Shown here: piece after piece, positions 54,881 to 63,787 of the stretch | Position numbering within the stretch: position 1 is the first letter of the stretch | Layout: each line of letters starts with the position of its first letter | NCBI GenBank assembly: GCA_965656185.1 | Contig: CBFHJH010000002.1 | Coordinates: 310,001-374,000 of the forward strand | DNA length: 64,000 nt | Reading direction: 5' to 3' | Source of the DNA: Croceimicrobium sp965656185 | GTDB taxonomy: Bacteria > Bacteroidota > Bacteroidia > Flavobacteriales > Schleiferiaceae | Position numbers and translations under genes: made by a program | The notes under the pieces: generated by a model | The model's database searches: none | The model's input: only the letters and a program-made list of their open reading frames with translations | What the model was told of the DNA's origin: nothing

Positions 54881-55300
54881 ATGAAGATAGGAATCATCAA
54901 CGGACCAAATTTAAACTTACTCGGCCGAAGAGAGCCGGAAATTTACGGCGAAGTGGGTTTTGAGAATTTTTTAGCTCAGCTCAAGAGCTCATTCCCCGAG
55001 CACCAAATACAGTACTTCCAATCTAACGAAGAAGGCGCTTTAGTAAATGCCCTGCAAGAAATGAGCCTAGATTGCGATGCTTTGATCTTGAATCCAGCCG
55101 CCTTTACCCATACCTCGCTAGCCTTGGCCGATGCCGCAAAAGCGGTGGATAAGCCCTTGGTAGAAGTGCATATTTCCAATATCTATCAGCGCGAACGCTT
55201 TCGTCATAAAAGCTACATTTCACCAGCCGCTACCGGCTTGATCAGTGGTTTTGGGCTCGATGGCTATCGCTTGGCGATCGAGGCTGTTTTAGCTCGGTAA
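54881..55300 (+). CDS. aroQ: Type II 3-dehydroquinate dehydratase
   Basis: A 139-residue enzyme that removes water from 3-dehydroquinate in the shikimate pathway; active as a dodecamer in the cytoplasm. The N-terminal GPNLNLLGRREPEIYG, the catalytic Tyr in that segment, the NPAAFTHTSLALADA region with the active His, and EVHISNIYQRERFRHKSY are all present. Other shikimate genes are not nearby. Only 29 bp separate it from the divergent xerD. Confidence 0.96.
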   Translation: MKIGIINGPNLNLLGRREPEIYGEVGFENFLAQLKSSFPEHQIQYFQSNEEGALVNALQEMSLDCDALILNPAAFTHTSLALADAAKAVDKPLVEVHISNIYQRERFRHKSYISPAATGLISGFGLDGYRLAIEAVLAR

Positions 55301-55409
55301 ATAGTAACTCTCACCTTTACTTTTCGTCTTAATAATTCCCTGTAGGAATTTGGGGTTCAGCAATGCTTTATACCTTAATTTCGAAGCAAATCAAAAATTG
55401 ACCAATAAA

Positions 55410-55883
55410 ATGGACCAAAACCAAGACCTCAATCCAATCAATCCAGAAGCTTCCGATCAACTCGTATTAGATGATCTAGGTCGAAATTATTTATATCAAG
55501 GTGCCAAATGGGCCCGCTTTTTAGCCATTATCGGTTTTATTGGGATCGGACTGGTCGTTTTGATGGGATTAATGATGGGAACCGTATTCGGTGCCATGAA
55601 TGACACCTATGGAATGTCTGGTGCTTCTGCCCTAGCAGGTCCCTTTGCCACTATTCTTTATCTCATTATCGGAGCGCTCTACTTCGTACCTACCTTATAC
55701 CTCTTCCGTTTTGCTAAATATAGTATGGAGGCAATCGAAAGAAAGGACCAAATGAGTCTAAATGAAGGGCTTAAAAATCAGACATCACTGTTTAAATTCA
55801 TGGGAATTCTCACTATTATTTTCCTAGGCCTTTATGCTTTAGTTATCTTAGGAGGGATATTTGTAGCCATGGCCGCGGCCTAA
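55410..55883 (+). CDS. DUF5362-like membrane protein
   Basis: A 157-residue protein with an acidic N-terminus (MDQNQDLNPINPEASDQLVLDDLGRNYL) and about four membrane segments: FLAIIGFIGIGLVVLMGLMMG, FATILYLIIGALYFVPTLYLF, and FMGILTIIFLGLYALVILGGIFVAM. A short amphipathic linker (KYSMEAIERKDQMSLNEGLKNQ) lies before the last. It resembles the small helical proteins called DUF5362 in Bacteroidota, of unknown function. ATG 55410 is preferred over an upstream in-frame start at 55350. It lies 19 bp before the PAS kinase gene, possibly in one unit. Confidence 0.72.
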   Translation: MDQNQDLNPINPEASDQLVLDDLGRNYLYQGAKWARFLAIIGFIGIGLVVLMGLMMGTVFGAMNDTYGMSGASALAGPFATILYLIIGALYFVPTLYLFRFAKYSMEAIERKDQMSLNEGLKNQTSLFKFMGILTIIFLGLYALVILGGIFVAMAAA

Positions 55884-55902
55884 GTCAAAGGGAAAAATTA
55901 AA

Positions 55903-58554
55903 ATGGGGAAAAGTACTAAACAGGATCAGGATCTGTCGCAACTCTTACAAAAGGTTCAGCGAGAAAATGAGCTCCTACGTAATGCTTTAGACTCTTTACC
56001 CTACGGGCTCTCCGTTCAAGGGCCAGGGGAGGAATTACTTTACAGTAATGAATCTTGGCGCAAGTATCAGGAGCTTAGGTCAAAAGCCCTGCAAGAAGGC
56101 CGAGTTCACCACGATTTGGATGAATCTCTCGATGATGTTTTTCAAGGTAAGACCTTAGAGCGAAACGTTGTAATTACTAATGGTGCTAAGCAAGAAGCTC
56201 ATGCGGAAACGGTCCTTTTTGAGCAATTCTTTCCTTTGGTAGGTAAAAAGCACCTAGCCCTTGGACTCATTGAGGATATCACCTTAAAATTACGCGCAGA
56301 AGCTAATGTTAACGAAAGTGAGGCCAAGCACCGCAATTTGGTAAATAATGCGCCTACTATTATTTACCGCTGCTCTACCGAGAGGGGGGCATTGTTCTGG
56401 TCGCCTAAGGTGGAAACGATCCTGGGCTTCTCCAGTCGCAGTTTGATGCAATCGCCCCAGCTATGGAATAATTCGATTCAGCCTAAGGATGCCCCAGCAG
56501 TACAGAAGGCCATAGATGAGGCAGTGCCAGGCAAGGTGCAGAAGATCGAATACCGCATTAAAACGAAGGCCGGTAAGTGGATCTGGCTTTCGGATAGTTT
56601 CTTGCTTGAGAGTAAAAGGGGCAAGGAAAAGATCTTTTTGGGCTATGCCTTGGATGTTACCAAGGAAAAGAACTTGGAATTTGAACTCCAGGACGCGGAA
56701 CGCAGGATGAATCTAGCCTTGCGTAATTCCAACACCGGGGTGTGGGATTGGAACCTTGAAACCAATCAGGTCTATTATTCCGACGTTTGGAAGTCGATGC
56801 TAGGTTATGCACCGCATGAGCTTGAGAATGATTTTGATAATTGGCGAGATAATGTCCATCCAGAGGATTTTGACCGAGTTTATACCGAGGTCAATCGTTT
56901 GATCAAAGGCAGCTTAGACGATAATTTATTTGAGGTAGAGTTCCGCATGCGCCATAAACAGGGGCATTGGGTGGATATTCTTGCCAAAGGGGATGTCTTG
57001 CGCCATGAAAATGGTAAGGCCTATCGTTTTACCGGAACGCACCAAGATCTTAGCGAGCGTAAAAAGGCCCAAAAAGAAATCGAAGATGCCCGCTTGCGCT
57101 GGCAATTCGCGCTAGAAGGAAACGACGACGGGGTTTGGGATTGGGATCTATCTACCGATGAGATCTATTTTTCGCCACAATGGAAAGCCATGCTGGGATT
57201 TATGGAGGATGAAATCAGCGGAAGCATAGAAGAGTGGGAAAAGCGAGTGCACCCGGATGACCTGGAAACGGTCTACGCCGATATTCAGGATCACCTGAAG
57301 GGTAAAACTAAGATCTATAGCAATATTCATCGGGTGCTTTGCAAGGATGGTAGCTATAAATATATTCTCGATCGTGGAAAGGTATTTGGCTACGACAAGG
57401 AGGGTAAACCCCTGCGTATGATCGGTACCCACACCGATTTTACCGATCAAATTCGAATCCAAGAAGAGCTGATCGCCAGTAAAGAAAAGTTTCAAACCAT
57501 CTATGACATCATGCACGTCGGAATAACCATCACCGATGATCATGGTAATATAATAGATTGCAACAGGGAGTCAGAAAAACTTTTTGGGATTACCCGAGAA
57601 GAGCATTTAGCACGTAATTACAGCGGTAAAGAATGGCGCTTGGTAGATACCAACGGTGAAACTTTAACCCCCGAGAATTACGCCTCGGTACGCGCGCTTA
57701 AAGAAAATAAGGCTATTCTAAACCAAGAAATGGGCCTTTACAAGGGCGATGAGTTAACTTGGTTATCGGTAAGTGCCAAACCCATTCATATCGATGGTTA
57801 TGGGGTGATGATCGCTTATGTGGATATCACCGAGCTTAAGGAGAGTGAAGGGCGTTTAAAGGCCGCCAATAAAACCAAGGACCGCTTTTTTTCTATCATT
57901 GCGCACGACCTGCGAGGTCCCTTCAATACCCTGCTCAATTTATCGGAAATGGGTTTGGAGGATCTGCACGAAGAGCGTTATGAAATGCTACCAGAGATCA
58001 TGGAGCTTATGCAGGCCGCCTCAAAGGAAGCCTTCGAATTGCTTAATAATCTTTTGGATTGGTCTCGCGTGCAAGTGGGAACCATTCAATTTCATGCTAA
58101 AAAAGTCGACTTTAAAGATCTCGCCAAACGATTGATAAATCAGCTTAATCCGGCCGCCCAGAAAAAGCAGATCAAATTGCAGAATAATATTAAGGGCTCC
58201 TATGTCTTGGAGCTTGATCCGGATATGATGATGACCATCCTGCGCAATTTGCTAAGCAATGCCATTAAATTTACACCCAGTGGAGGCGAAGTTACCCTAG
58301 GTGCGCGCAAACAAGGCTCTAATTTGAGGATCTACGTTAAAGACACTGGGGTGGGGATGAGCCCAAGCAAATTGGGTTTGCTGTTCTCCGAGCAAAATGT
58401 AGAAAGCACTTCCGGTACTAATAATGAACAGGGTACCGGACTTGGTTTAGCTCTTTGTAAGGAGTTTGTAGACTTACACCAAGGAAAGATCTGGGCCGAA
58501 AGTACGCTAAATGAAGGCTCTACCTTTTATTTGGAGATTCCGTTTAACGATTAG
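55903..58554 (+). CDS. Multi-PAS hybrid-free sensor histidine kinase
   Basis: An 883-residue cytoplasmic kinase with no membrane segment. About five PAS/PAC domains come first: the most clear are near residues 140-255 (NLVNNAPTIIYRC), 270-385 (TGVWDWNLETNQVYYS), 400-515 (DGVWDWDLSTDEIYFS) and 525-640 (VGITITDDHGNIIDCN). The HisKA domain has the phospho-acceptor His668 in SIIAHDLRGPF and the HATPase domain has NLLSNAIKFTP, DTGVGMS and GTGLGLAL. It would sense intracellular redox, light or small ligands through PAS. No receiver domain and no neighbouring regulator are present, so it is an orphan. Confidence 0.92.
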   Translation: MGKSTKQDQDLSQLLQKVQRENELLRNALDSLPYGLSVQGPGEELLYSNESWRKYQELRSKALQEGRVHHDLDESLDDVFQGKTLERNVVITNGAKQEAHAETVLFEQFFPLVGKKHLALGLIEDITLKLRAEANVNESEAKHRNLVNNAPTIIYRCSTERGALFWSPKVETILGFSSRSLMQSPQLWNNSIQPKDAPAVQKAIDEAVPGKVQKIEYRIKTKAGKWIWLSDSFLLESKRGKEKIFLGYALDVTKEKNLEFELQDAERRMNLALRNSNTGVWDWNLETNQVYYSDVWKSMLGYAPHELENDFDNWRDNVHPEDFDRVYTEVNRLIKGSLDDNLFEVEFRMRHKQGHWVDILAKGDVLRHENGKAYRFTGTHQDLSERKKAQKEIEDARLRWQFALEGNDDGVWDWDLSTDEIYFSPQWKAMLGFMEDEISGSIEEWEKRVHPDDLETVYADIQDHLKGKTKIYSNIHRVLCKDGSYKYILDRGKVFGYDKEGKPLRMIGTHTDFTDQIRIQEELIASKEKFQTIYDIMHVGITITDDHGNIIDCNRESEKLFGITREEHLARNYSGKEWRLVDTNGETLTPENYASVRALKENKAILNQEMGLYKGDELTWLSVSAKPIHIDGYGVMIAYVDITELKESEGRLKAANKTKDRFFSIIAHDLRGPFNTLLNLSEMGLEDLHEERYEMLPEIMELMQAASKEAFELLNNLLDWSRVQVGTIQFHAKKVDFKDLAKRLINQLNPAAQKKQIKLQNNIKGSYVLELDPDMMMTILRNLLSNAIKFTPSGGEVTLGARKQGSNLRIYVKDTGVGMSPSKLGLLFSEQNVESTSGTNNEQGTGLGLALCKEFVDLHQGKIWAESTLNEGSTFYLEIPFND

Positions 58555-58742
58555 TGTTTCCAATTTTTAGCCATACTGCGCTGAGTCCAGCGCGTGATCG
58601 GTTTTAAGAAAAGGAAAAAGGGAATCGCCAGTAAACTGAGGAGCTTTTTTAAGATCAAGAATTTCAAAAGGCTTTGATTTGGTTCTGAGGACAATATATA
58701 GACCAGAGCGCAAAAAATAAAATTCTTTTTCTGAAATGGCAT
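58551..58742 (-). CDS. Possible 63-residue membrane protein
   Basis: A short frame on the minus strand that fills the gap after the PAS kinase, overlapping its stop by 4 bp. The product has a hydrophobic middle (ILKKLLSLLAIPFFLFL) and a basic end (KPITRWTQRSMAKNWKH). No family was recognised and it has no clear promoter; its start lies just beside the promoter of the next gene. It may be real because it ends so neatly, but the call is weak. Confidence 0.4.
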   Translation of the reverse strand: MPFQKKNFIFCALVYILSSEPNQSLLKFLILKKLLSLLAIPFFLFLKPITRWTQRSMAKNWKH

Positions 58743-58746
58743 TAGC

Positions 58747-58754
58747 TACTTTTG
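58747..58754 (+). promoter_or_regulatory. Candidate -7 promoter box (TACTTTTG)
   Basis: Exact TAnnTTTG match, 24 bp before ATG 58778. It supports that start rather than an in-frame one at 58736. Confidence 0.55.
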
Positions 58755-58777
58755 CGGCAAACTCTAAGACTTACCGC

Positions 58778-59197
58778 ATGAGATTTGTTCTTCTTTTTAT
58801 TCTAGCCAACTTGAGCTCGATCAAAGCCCAGTCCATTAGTACCGATCAAGCTCTGATCCAAAACATTCTCAACGACCAAGATCTGGCTGCTTATGCCATG
58901 ACCTGTCGCCAGTCCAGTAATAACACTTATGGAAGACTCTTCTTCAGTAAAGGGGCTTATTCCATCGAATGTGCACAAAAGGGCTTCGGAACTAATTTGG
59001 AAACCATTAATGCCAAACCGATTTTAAGTAAGTCTCAAGTTGATCCCCTCTTCGCGCGGGCGCGAGACTATTTTGAAGAGCACCCTAATTATATCTATCA
59101 GGTAAACCAAATGCTCCTGGACTCCAAGGTTTATCTTCTGGTCTATTATTATGAATCGAAGCCGGGTAATGCCTCCCGATCGATCTTATTTTATTAA
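58778..59197 (+). CDS. Small secreted protein, unknown function
   Basis: A 139-residue product with a signal peptide (MRFVLLFILANLSSIKAQ) followed by a compact domain (ISTDQALIQNILNDQDLAAYAMTCRQSSNNTYGRLFF) with two Cys residues, probably a disulfide. ATG 58778 is supported by the promoter box 24 bp upstream. The family was not recognised. A strong shared terminator follows. Confidence 0.7.
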   Translation: MRFVLLFILANLSSIKAQSISTDQALIQNILNDQDLAAYAMTCRQSSNNTYGRLFFSKGAYSIECAQKGFGTNLETINAKPILSKSQVDPLFARARDYFEEHPNYIYQVNQMLLDSKVYLLVYYYESKPGNASRSILFY

Positions 59198-59201
59198 ATA
59201 A

Positions 59202-59227
59202 AAAAAGGCCGCATCTGCGGCCTTTTT
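59202..59227. terminator. Bidirectional Rho-independent terminator
   Basis: Perfect stem AAAAAGGCCGC / GCGGCCTTTTT with loop ATCT, between the small secreted protein and the convergent gap gene. Confidence 0.95.
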
Positions 59228-59245
59228 GCGATTGTATCTAGTCTA

Positions 59246-60700
59246 CTAATAGTAACGCTTGCGACGTACTTGGGCAATGTATTTGCTAAGGCGGATTACC
59301 TGACGGCTATAGCCATATTCATTATCGTACCACACGTAAAGTACCATGTTCTTGCCATTCGCATCTACAATGGTTGCAGGGGAGTCGAAGATCGATGGAC
59401 AAGACTCACCAACAATATCACTCGATACAAGCTCGTTGCTCATCGAATAACGAATTTGCTCTACCAAATCACCTTTTAAAGCGGCTTCGCGCATCGCTTC
59501 ATTGACCCCCTCTAAGCTAGTACCTTCTTTCACCTCAAGGTTAAGAATGGCTAAAGAGCCATTGGGAACTGGCACGCGAATAGCATTAGAAGTAAGTTTA
59601 CCTTCCATGGACGGTAGGGCCTTGGCTACTGCTTTACCTGCACCGGTTTCGGTAATAACCATATTTAAGGCAGCGGCACGACCACGACGGTACTTCTTGT
59701 GCATATTGTCTACCAAATTCTGGTCGTTGGTATAAGCGTGTACGGTTTCAATATGACCGCGTTCTACGCCAAATTGCTTCTCAATTACCGCTAATACCGG
59801 AGTAATAGCGTTGGTAGTACAGCTGGCGGCGGAAAAGATATTCACTTCATTCGGGTCGTAGTCGGTTTGATTAACGCCATGAACGATGTTTGGCACGCCT
59901 TTACCAGGAGCAGTAAGGAGCACTTTTGCCGCTCCTTTAGCTTGTAAATGACGACTTAACGCTTCCTCATCGCGGAAAGCACCGGTGTTATCGATAATTA
60001 GGGCATCATTAATTCCGTAAGCGGTGTAATCGATATCCTCCGGCTTGCTGGCGCTGATGAATTTGATCTCACGGCCATTGATGATCAAGGACATATTTTC
60101 GGTATCGGCTTCTACGGTGCCAGGAAAATCGCCGTGAACCGAATCGACTCTTAACAAAGAGGCGCGTTTTTCTAAGCTTTCTGCGGTTTCACCTCGACTT
60201 ACCACCGCACGCAAGCGCAGTTGTTCGCCCATTCCTTCTTGCGCCATTAGCTCACGGGCTACCAATCGACCGATGCGTCCAAATCCATAAAGCACGACGT
60301 CTTTAGGGCTGGTGCGTTCCATGTTTTGGGGACCGATGAAATCGGCCAACTTGGCTTCGAGAAATGCCTTCTTAGAATCATAATTACTGCCTTCCGATAG
60401 CCATTCGCTGGCTAATCGGCCAATGTCCATGCGGGCAGGAGCTAGGTCTAATTGCACTAACTCGTCCAATAAAGCTACCGTATCGGTAATGGTGATATTC
60501 TGACCTACGATCTTGCGCGCATATTCGTGCAAGTTCAAGACTTCAGACGGACGTTGGTCGGTTAATTGGTTGCGGAACAAAACCATTTCGATGCCTTTGT
60601 CTAGGTAAAGATCATTGACATCTTTAATAAAACGAACCGCCGCTTTTTCAAACTGGATCCTTTGGGCTACAGATTCTTGATAACTGTTTGTTTGCGCCAT
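59246..60700 (-). CDS. gap: Glyceraldehyde-3-phosphate dehydrogenase, N-terminally extended
   Basis: A 484-residue GAPDH. The NAD-binding domain begins only near residue 135 (VVLYGFGRIGRLVARELM) and the catalytic Cys294 is in SAASCTTNAITP; downstream come HAYTNDQNLVDNMH, RRGRAAALNM and WYDNEYGYS, all normal. The 130-residue N-terminal extension is helical and has no hydrophobic segment. Long GAPDHs of this kind occur in Bacteroidota and some Gammaproteobacteria beside a normal-length copy. It catalyses oxidation of glyceraldehyde 3-phosphate to 1,3-bisphosphoglycerate, or the reverse in gluconeogenesis. ATG 60700 is chosen from the promoter box at 60736-60743; an ATG at 60760 lies upstream of that box. 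Confidence 0.92.
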   Translation of the reverse strand: MAQTNSYQESVAQRIQFEKAAVRFIKDVNDLYLDKGIEMVLFRNQLTDQRPSEVLNLHEYARKIVGQNITITDTVALLDELVQLDLAPARMDIGRLASEWLSEGSNYDSKKAFLEAKLADFIGPQNMERTSPKDVVLYGFGRIGRLVARELMAQEGMGEQLRLRAVVSRGETAESLEKRASLLRVDSVHGDFPGTVEADTENMSLIINGREIKFISASKPEDIDYTAYGINDALIIDNTGAFRDEEALSRHLQAKGAAKVLLTAPGKGVPNIVHGVNQTDYDPNEVNIFSAASCTTNAITPVLAVIEKQFGVERGHIETVHAYTNDQNLVDNMHKKYRRGRAAALNMVITETGAGKAVAKALPSMEGKLTSNAIRVPVPNGSLAILNLEVKEGTSLEGVNEAMREAALKGDLVEQIRYSMSNELVSSDIVGESCPSIFDSPATIVDANGKNMVLYVWYDNEYGYSRQVIRLSKYIAQVRRKRYY

Positions 60701-60735
60701 TTTTAGCTGATTTGAGAGGGTTTTAAAATCAGCGG

Positions 60736-60743
60736 CAAAGGTA
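60736..60743 (-). promoter_or_regulatory. gap -7 promoter box (TACCTTTG)
   Basis: Exact TAnnTTTG match on the minus strand, 35 bp before ATG 60700, the same 8-mer as in front of rnpB. Confidence 0.55.
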
Positions 60744-60794
60744 AGATAATCCGCGCTCAAAAAAGCTATAAAAGTCTATCAATTAGAGAGCTGC

Positions 60795-61829
60795 TTATGG
60801 CTTAGCGGCTAATCTCCTTTGTTCCTTCAACCAATTTATATAGCGTCTCCGATTAGTATTATGCTCTCTCAAATTAGTGGCAAAGGCATGATATCCGGGG
60901 CGCTCCGGATCGGCACACATAAAGATATAGGCATGGTCCTTGGCTTTTAATACGGCATCGATCGCTTGTGGACTCACGATTCGGATCGGCCCAGGCGGTA
61001 GACCAGTGTTTTGATAGGTATTATAGGGTGATTCGATCTCGAGATGCTTAAATAAGACCCGTTTAATGTGGCTCCCGGGATGGGCCTTCTCCCAAGCGTA
61101 GATTACCGTAGGGTCGCTTTGTAATTTAATGTTTTGCTCCAAGCGGTTGAGATACAAACCCGCCACCAAGGGCATTTCGTCACCTTGGGCAGTTTCACTT
61201 TCTACGATACTTGCCAAAGTGATCACTTCATCGCGTTCGAGCGCAGAGCTGGCCAGACTTTCTGCTCTTTGCTTCCAAAAGCGTTCCCTTTCCCGTTGCA
61301 TGCGCTCGGCAAAGGCAGCCGGACTTTCGGTCCAATAAACCTCGTAGGTATTCGGAATGAAAAAGCCTAAGGCTTCGGAGTTCTCGAGACCATAGAGTTC
61401 CAAGAACTCGGTCGATCTGAAATACTGCAGGTAACTGAGAGAGTCCGGATAAAGTTCCCGACCTAATAAGCCCGCGAGGCCTTCTAGGTTTTTCACGAGG
61501 TTAACCACCAAGCGCATTGGACTTTGACGACCGGCAATGAGCTGATTTACCACACTATTTGCACTGCTACCCGCCTTAATTTCGTAGCGACCCACTTTTA
61601 GTTTCTCCTCTAGCCCTTTGTAGCGGGCTATGTTTTCGAAGTTTTCTACTTTATTGAAATGACTTCCGTAATCGGCTATGATCTCATCTAATTCGGTCTC
61701 ATCATCGACCCAGAGTATAAAGCTCTCTTCTACGCTAGCGCCATACACCGCTTGGTAAACTTGCCAAGCTAAGAAGGCACCGAGGCTTATGAACACCAAA
61801 ATGATTAGGATTACTAGCTTCTTTTTCAT
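60795..61829 (-). CDS. mltG: Endolytic transglycosylase MltG
   Basis: A 344-residue inner-membrane enzyme with one N-terminal membrane segment (LVILIILVFISLGAFLAW) and a YceG domain facing the periplasm. The catalytic Glu is in ASIVESETAQGDEMPLVAGLYLNRL; other family blocks are GFFIPNTYEVYW, LQSDPTVIYA, SPYNTYQNTGLPPGPI and YHAFATNLREHN. It cuts nascent glycan strands and helps set chain length. It begins 4 bp inside the end of the seven-haem cytochrome gene (ATGA), so the two are translationally coupled. Confidence 0.95.
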   Translation of the reverse strand: MKKKLVILIILVFISLGAFLAWQVYQAVYGASVEESFILWVDDETELDEIIADYGSHFNKVENFENIARYKGLEEKLKVGRYEIKAGSSANSVVNQLIAGRQSPMRLVVNLVKNLEGLAGLLGRELYPDSLSYLQYFRSTEFLELYGLENSEALGFFIPNTYEVYWTESPAAFAERMQRERERFWKQRAESLASSALERDEVITLASIVESETAQGDEMPLVAGLYLNRLEQNIKLQSDPTVIYAWEKAHPGSHIKRVLFKHLEIESPYNTYQNTGLPPGPIRIVSPQAIDAVLKAKDHAYIFMCADPERPGYHAFATNLREHNTNRRRYINWLKEQRRLAAKP

Positions 61830-63787
61830 TCGAATTGCTGGCGATAAAGCTCGCGCACCGCTTTATTATTTGGTTCTAAACGTAAAATTTGCTCTAAACT
61901 TTCTTTTAGGCTGGCCTCATTTTCGCTTTGCATGGCCCAGGTAACCTTATTGCGCCAAGCCAAGGCATAGTCTGGATAAAGCTTTAGGCAGCGTTCCAAA
62001 TAAAGTCCGGCTTGCGTCAATTTTCCCAACTGCAAATGGGCATAGGCCAAATTATTAAGGCTCTCACGATGCCTTGGTTCTTCTTTTAAAGCCTGCTTCC
62101 AAAGATTTAAAGCCGCCTCTATTTGACCTTCTTTATAGAGCAGGGAAGCGTACTTATTTTGAAAATCGGCAATATGCGGGGCCAGGTCTATTGCTTGCTT
62201 ATAGTACTGGGCGGCCCACTTTGCCTCCGAATGCATATTGTAGGTCTCGGCCAAGCGGTATAGGGTCCAGGCGTCCTGATTATCGTAGCTGGGGTCTTTA
62301 CATTCCTTTAGAATTTCTGCCTTGCCATAATCATCGGCAAAGCTTTTTAAAGCTCGATAATCTTCTTTTAAGAAATAGTAATAGGCCAATAAATAGAGGT
62401 ATTCCTCGTGATCGGACTTCAGCTGGGCGAGGAAGCTACGGGCGCTGTCCAGATAAAAGGCTTCTGCTTTGAAGCGTTCGTATTGCTGCAGATAGGCCAA
62501 GGCCTTGTCGCGCGCGGTAGGATCAGGGTCATTCACGGCCTCTAAACCTAGAAAGCGCGCCTCCGACTCTTCCAAAGCCGCTGCTAGTTCGGCGGGTTTC
62601 CGAATGTAATGATCGTGTACCGTGACGTGCGGAATATCGATGGAGGAGGAGCTGGGCATATGACAGCCTACACAATTGTCATCTTTTTCGGCCCTTAGGC
62701 TAGCTTCTTCGCTGCACAAGACTTTGGTATTCTTACCGTGGCAATTGGCACAAGAGGCATTGAAATTTTGCAAGTTGGTCTGCTTCACCGAGAAATGCGG
62801 ATTATGGCAAGAGGTGCAAGTAAATTGCTCGGTGGCCGATTGATAACAAGCACTTAGCTTGAAACGGTCGGCGTGGGAGGCCATGATAAATTTATCTTCC
62901 GAATTACTGTAGCGGGGTAAAAACACCTGCATAACCTCTTTTAGTTCCATCCCCGGTTTAAAGTCAAAGAAGCTCTTGCCGCTCTTGAGGACACTATTGC
63001 CTTGTAAATGGCAACGCTGACAAATTTCGAATTGCAACTGGGCCGAGAGCCTTTTGGGGTTTACAATGCTGCGATCGGCTTCTTGGGCGGTGTCGGTTAT
63101 TTCCCCACGCATGATCTTGGCCACATGGGCTTCGCCAGGCCCGTGGCAACGTTCGCAATTAATGCCTTCGGGTATACTTTTAAACTTATTGGTGCTGCCC
63201 ATGACGAATTCGGTAGGCATCGCATTATGGCAGGACATGCACTCTAAACCGATCAAGCGGCTGAAGCGGCTATTATTTCCCCCTTCGAAACCCGGGGGGA
63301 GGTCTAATTTACCTTTTTGGGCGTACCAGGTAAAGGGGGCCTGATAAAAATGTGCATTGCTGGTGTAGAGGTGAGAATTGGTGTGCTGCCCGCTGCCAAT
63401 CACGTAGTCTATCTTTTGCACCAAGCGGTGGCTGGTGTCGCTTCCGCGTAAGCGAAATTCTTCTACCCATAAACTGTCTCCGCGCCAAAATGGACGATAA
63501 TACAAATCGCGGTGTGGGTCAAATAGTACCGAATCGCCATTGATCTGGGCAATGCTTTTAGCCGTATCTGCGGCCCCGATCGACTGACCCATGCCCGTTT
63601 GGATGAAGCTTTCATGCACGCCGGCGTGGCAAGTTTTACAGGTTTCAATACCCACATAAGCTACACTGTCTGCGTGGTTAAGCCAGCTTATTACTTGCCT
63701 TTCGGCGGATGGATTTTCCGAATGACAACGATTAGCGCCGAAGTATACGGCTGCCAAAATAAAGATCAGACTCAAAAATCGCTTCAT
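61826..63787 (-). CDS. Seven-haem c-type cytochrome with TPR domain
   Basis: A 653-residue exported protein. An N-terminal signal (MKRFLSLIFILAAVYFGANRC) is followed by a multihaem domain with seven CxxCH motifs (CKTCH, CMSCH, CERCH, CQRCH, CTSCH, CANCH, CVGCH) of the cytochrome c554/NrfB-like kind, then TPR repeats in the last 200 residues (for example NNLAYAHLQLGKLTQAGLYLERCLKLYP). Such fusions occur in Bacteroidota and Planctomycetes; the partner is not known. ATG 63787 is chosen since it overlaps the upstream GNAT stop (ATGA) and gives the signal peptide. It is the middle gene of the GNAT-cytochrome-mltG unit. Confidence 0.88.
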   Translation of the reverse strand: MKRFLSLIFILAAVYFGANRCHSENPSAERQVISWLNHADSVAYVGIETCKTCHAGVHESFIQTGMGQSIGAADTAKSIAQINGDSVLFDPHRDLYYRPFWRGDSLWVEEFRLRGSDTSHRLVQKIDYVIGSGQHTNSHLYTSNAHFYQAPFTWYAQKGKLDLPPGFEGGNNSRFSRLIGLECMSCHNAMPTEFVMGSTNKFKSIPEGINCERCHGPGEAHVAKIMRGEITDTAQEADRSIVNPKRLSAQLQFEICQRCHLQGNSVLKSGKSFFDFKPGMELKEVMQVFLPRYSNSEDKFIMASHADRFKLSACYQSATEQFTCTSCHNPHFSVKQTNLQNFNASCANCHGKNTKVLCSEEASLRAEKDDNCVGCHMPSSSSIDIPHVTVHDHYIRKPAELAAALEESEARFLGLEAVNDPDPTARDKALAYLQQYERFKAEAFYLDSARSFLAQLKSDHEEYLYLLAYYYFLKEDYRALKSFADDYGKAEILKECKDPSYDNQDAWTLYRLAETYNMHSEAKWAAQYYKQAIDLAPHIADFQNKYASLLYKEGQIEAALNLWKQALKEEPRHRESLNNLAYAHLQLGKLTQAGLYLERCLKLYPDYALAWRNKVTWAMQSENEASLKESLEQILRLEPNNKAVRELYRQQFE

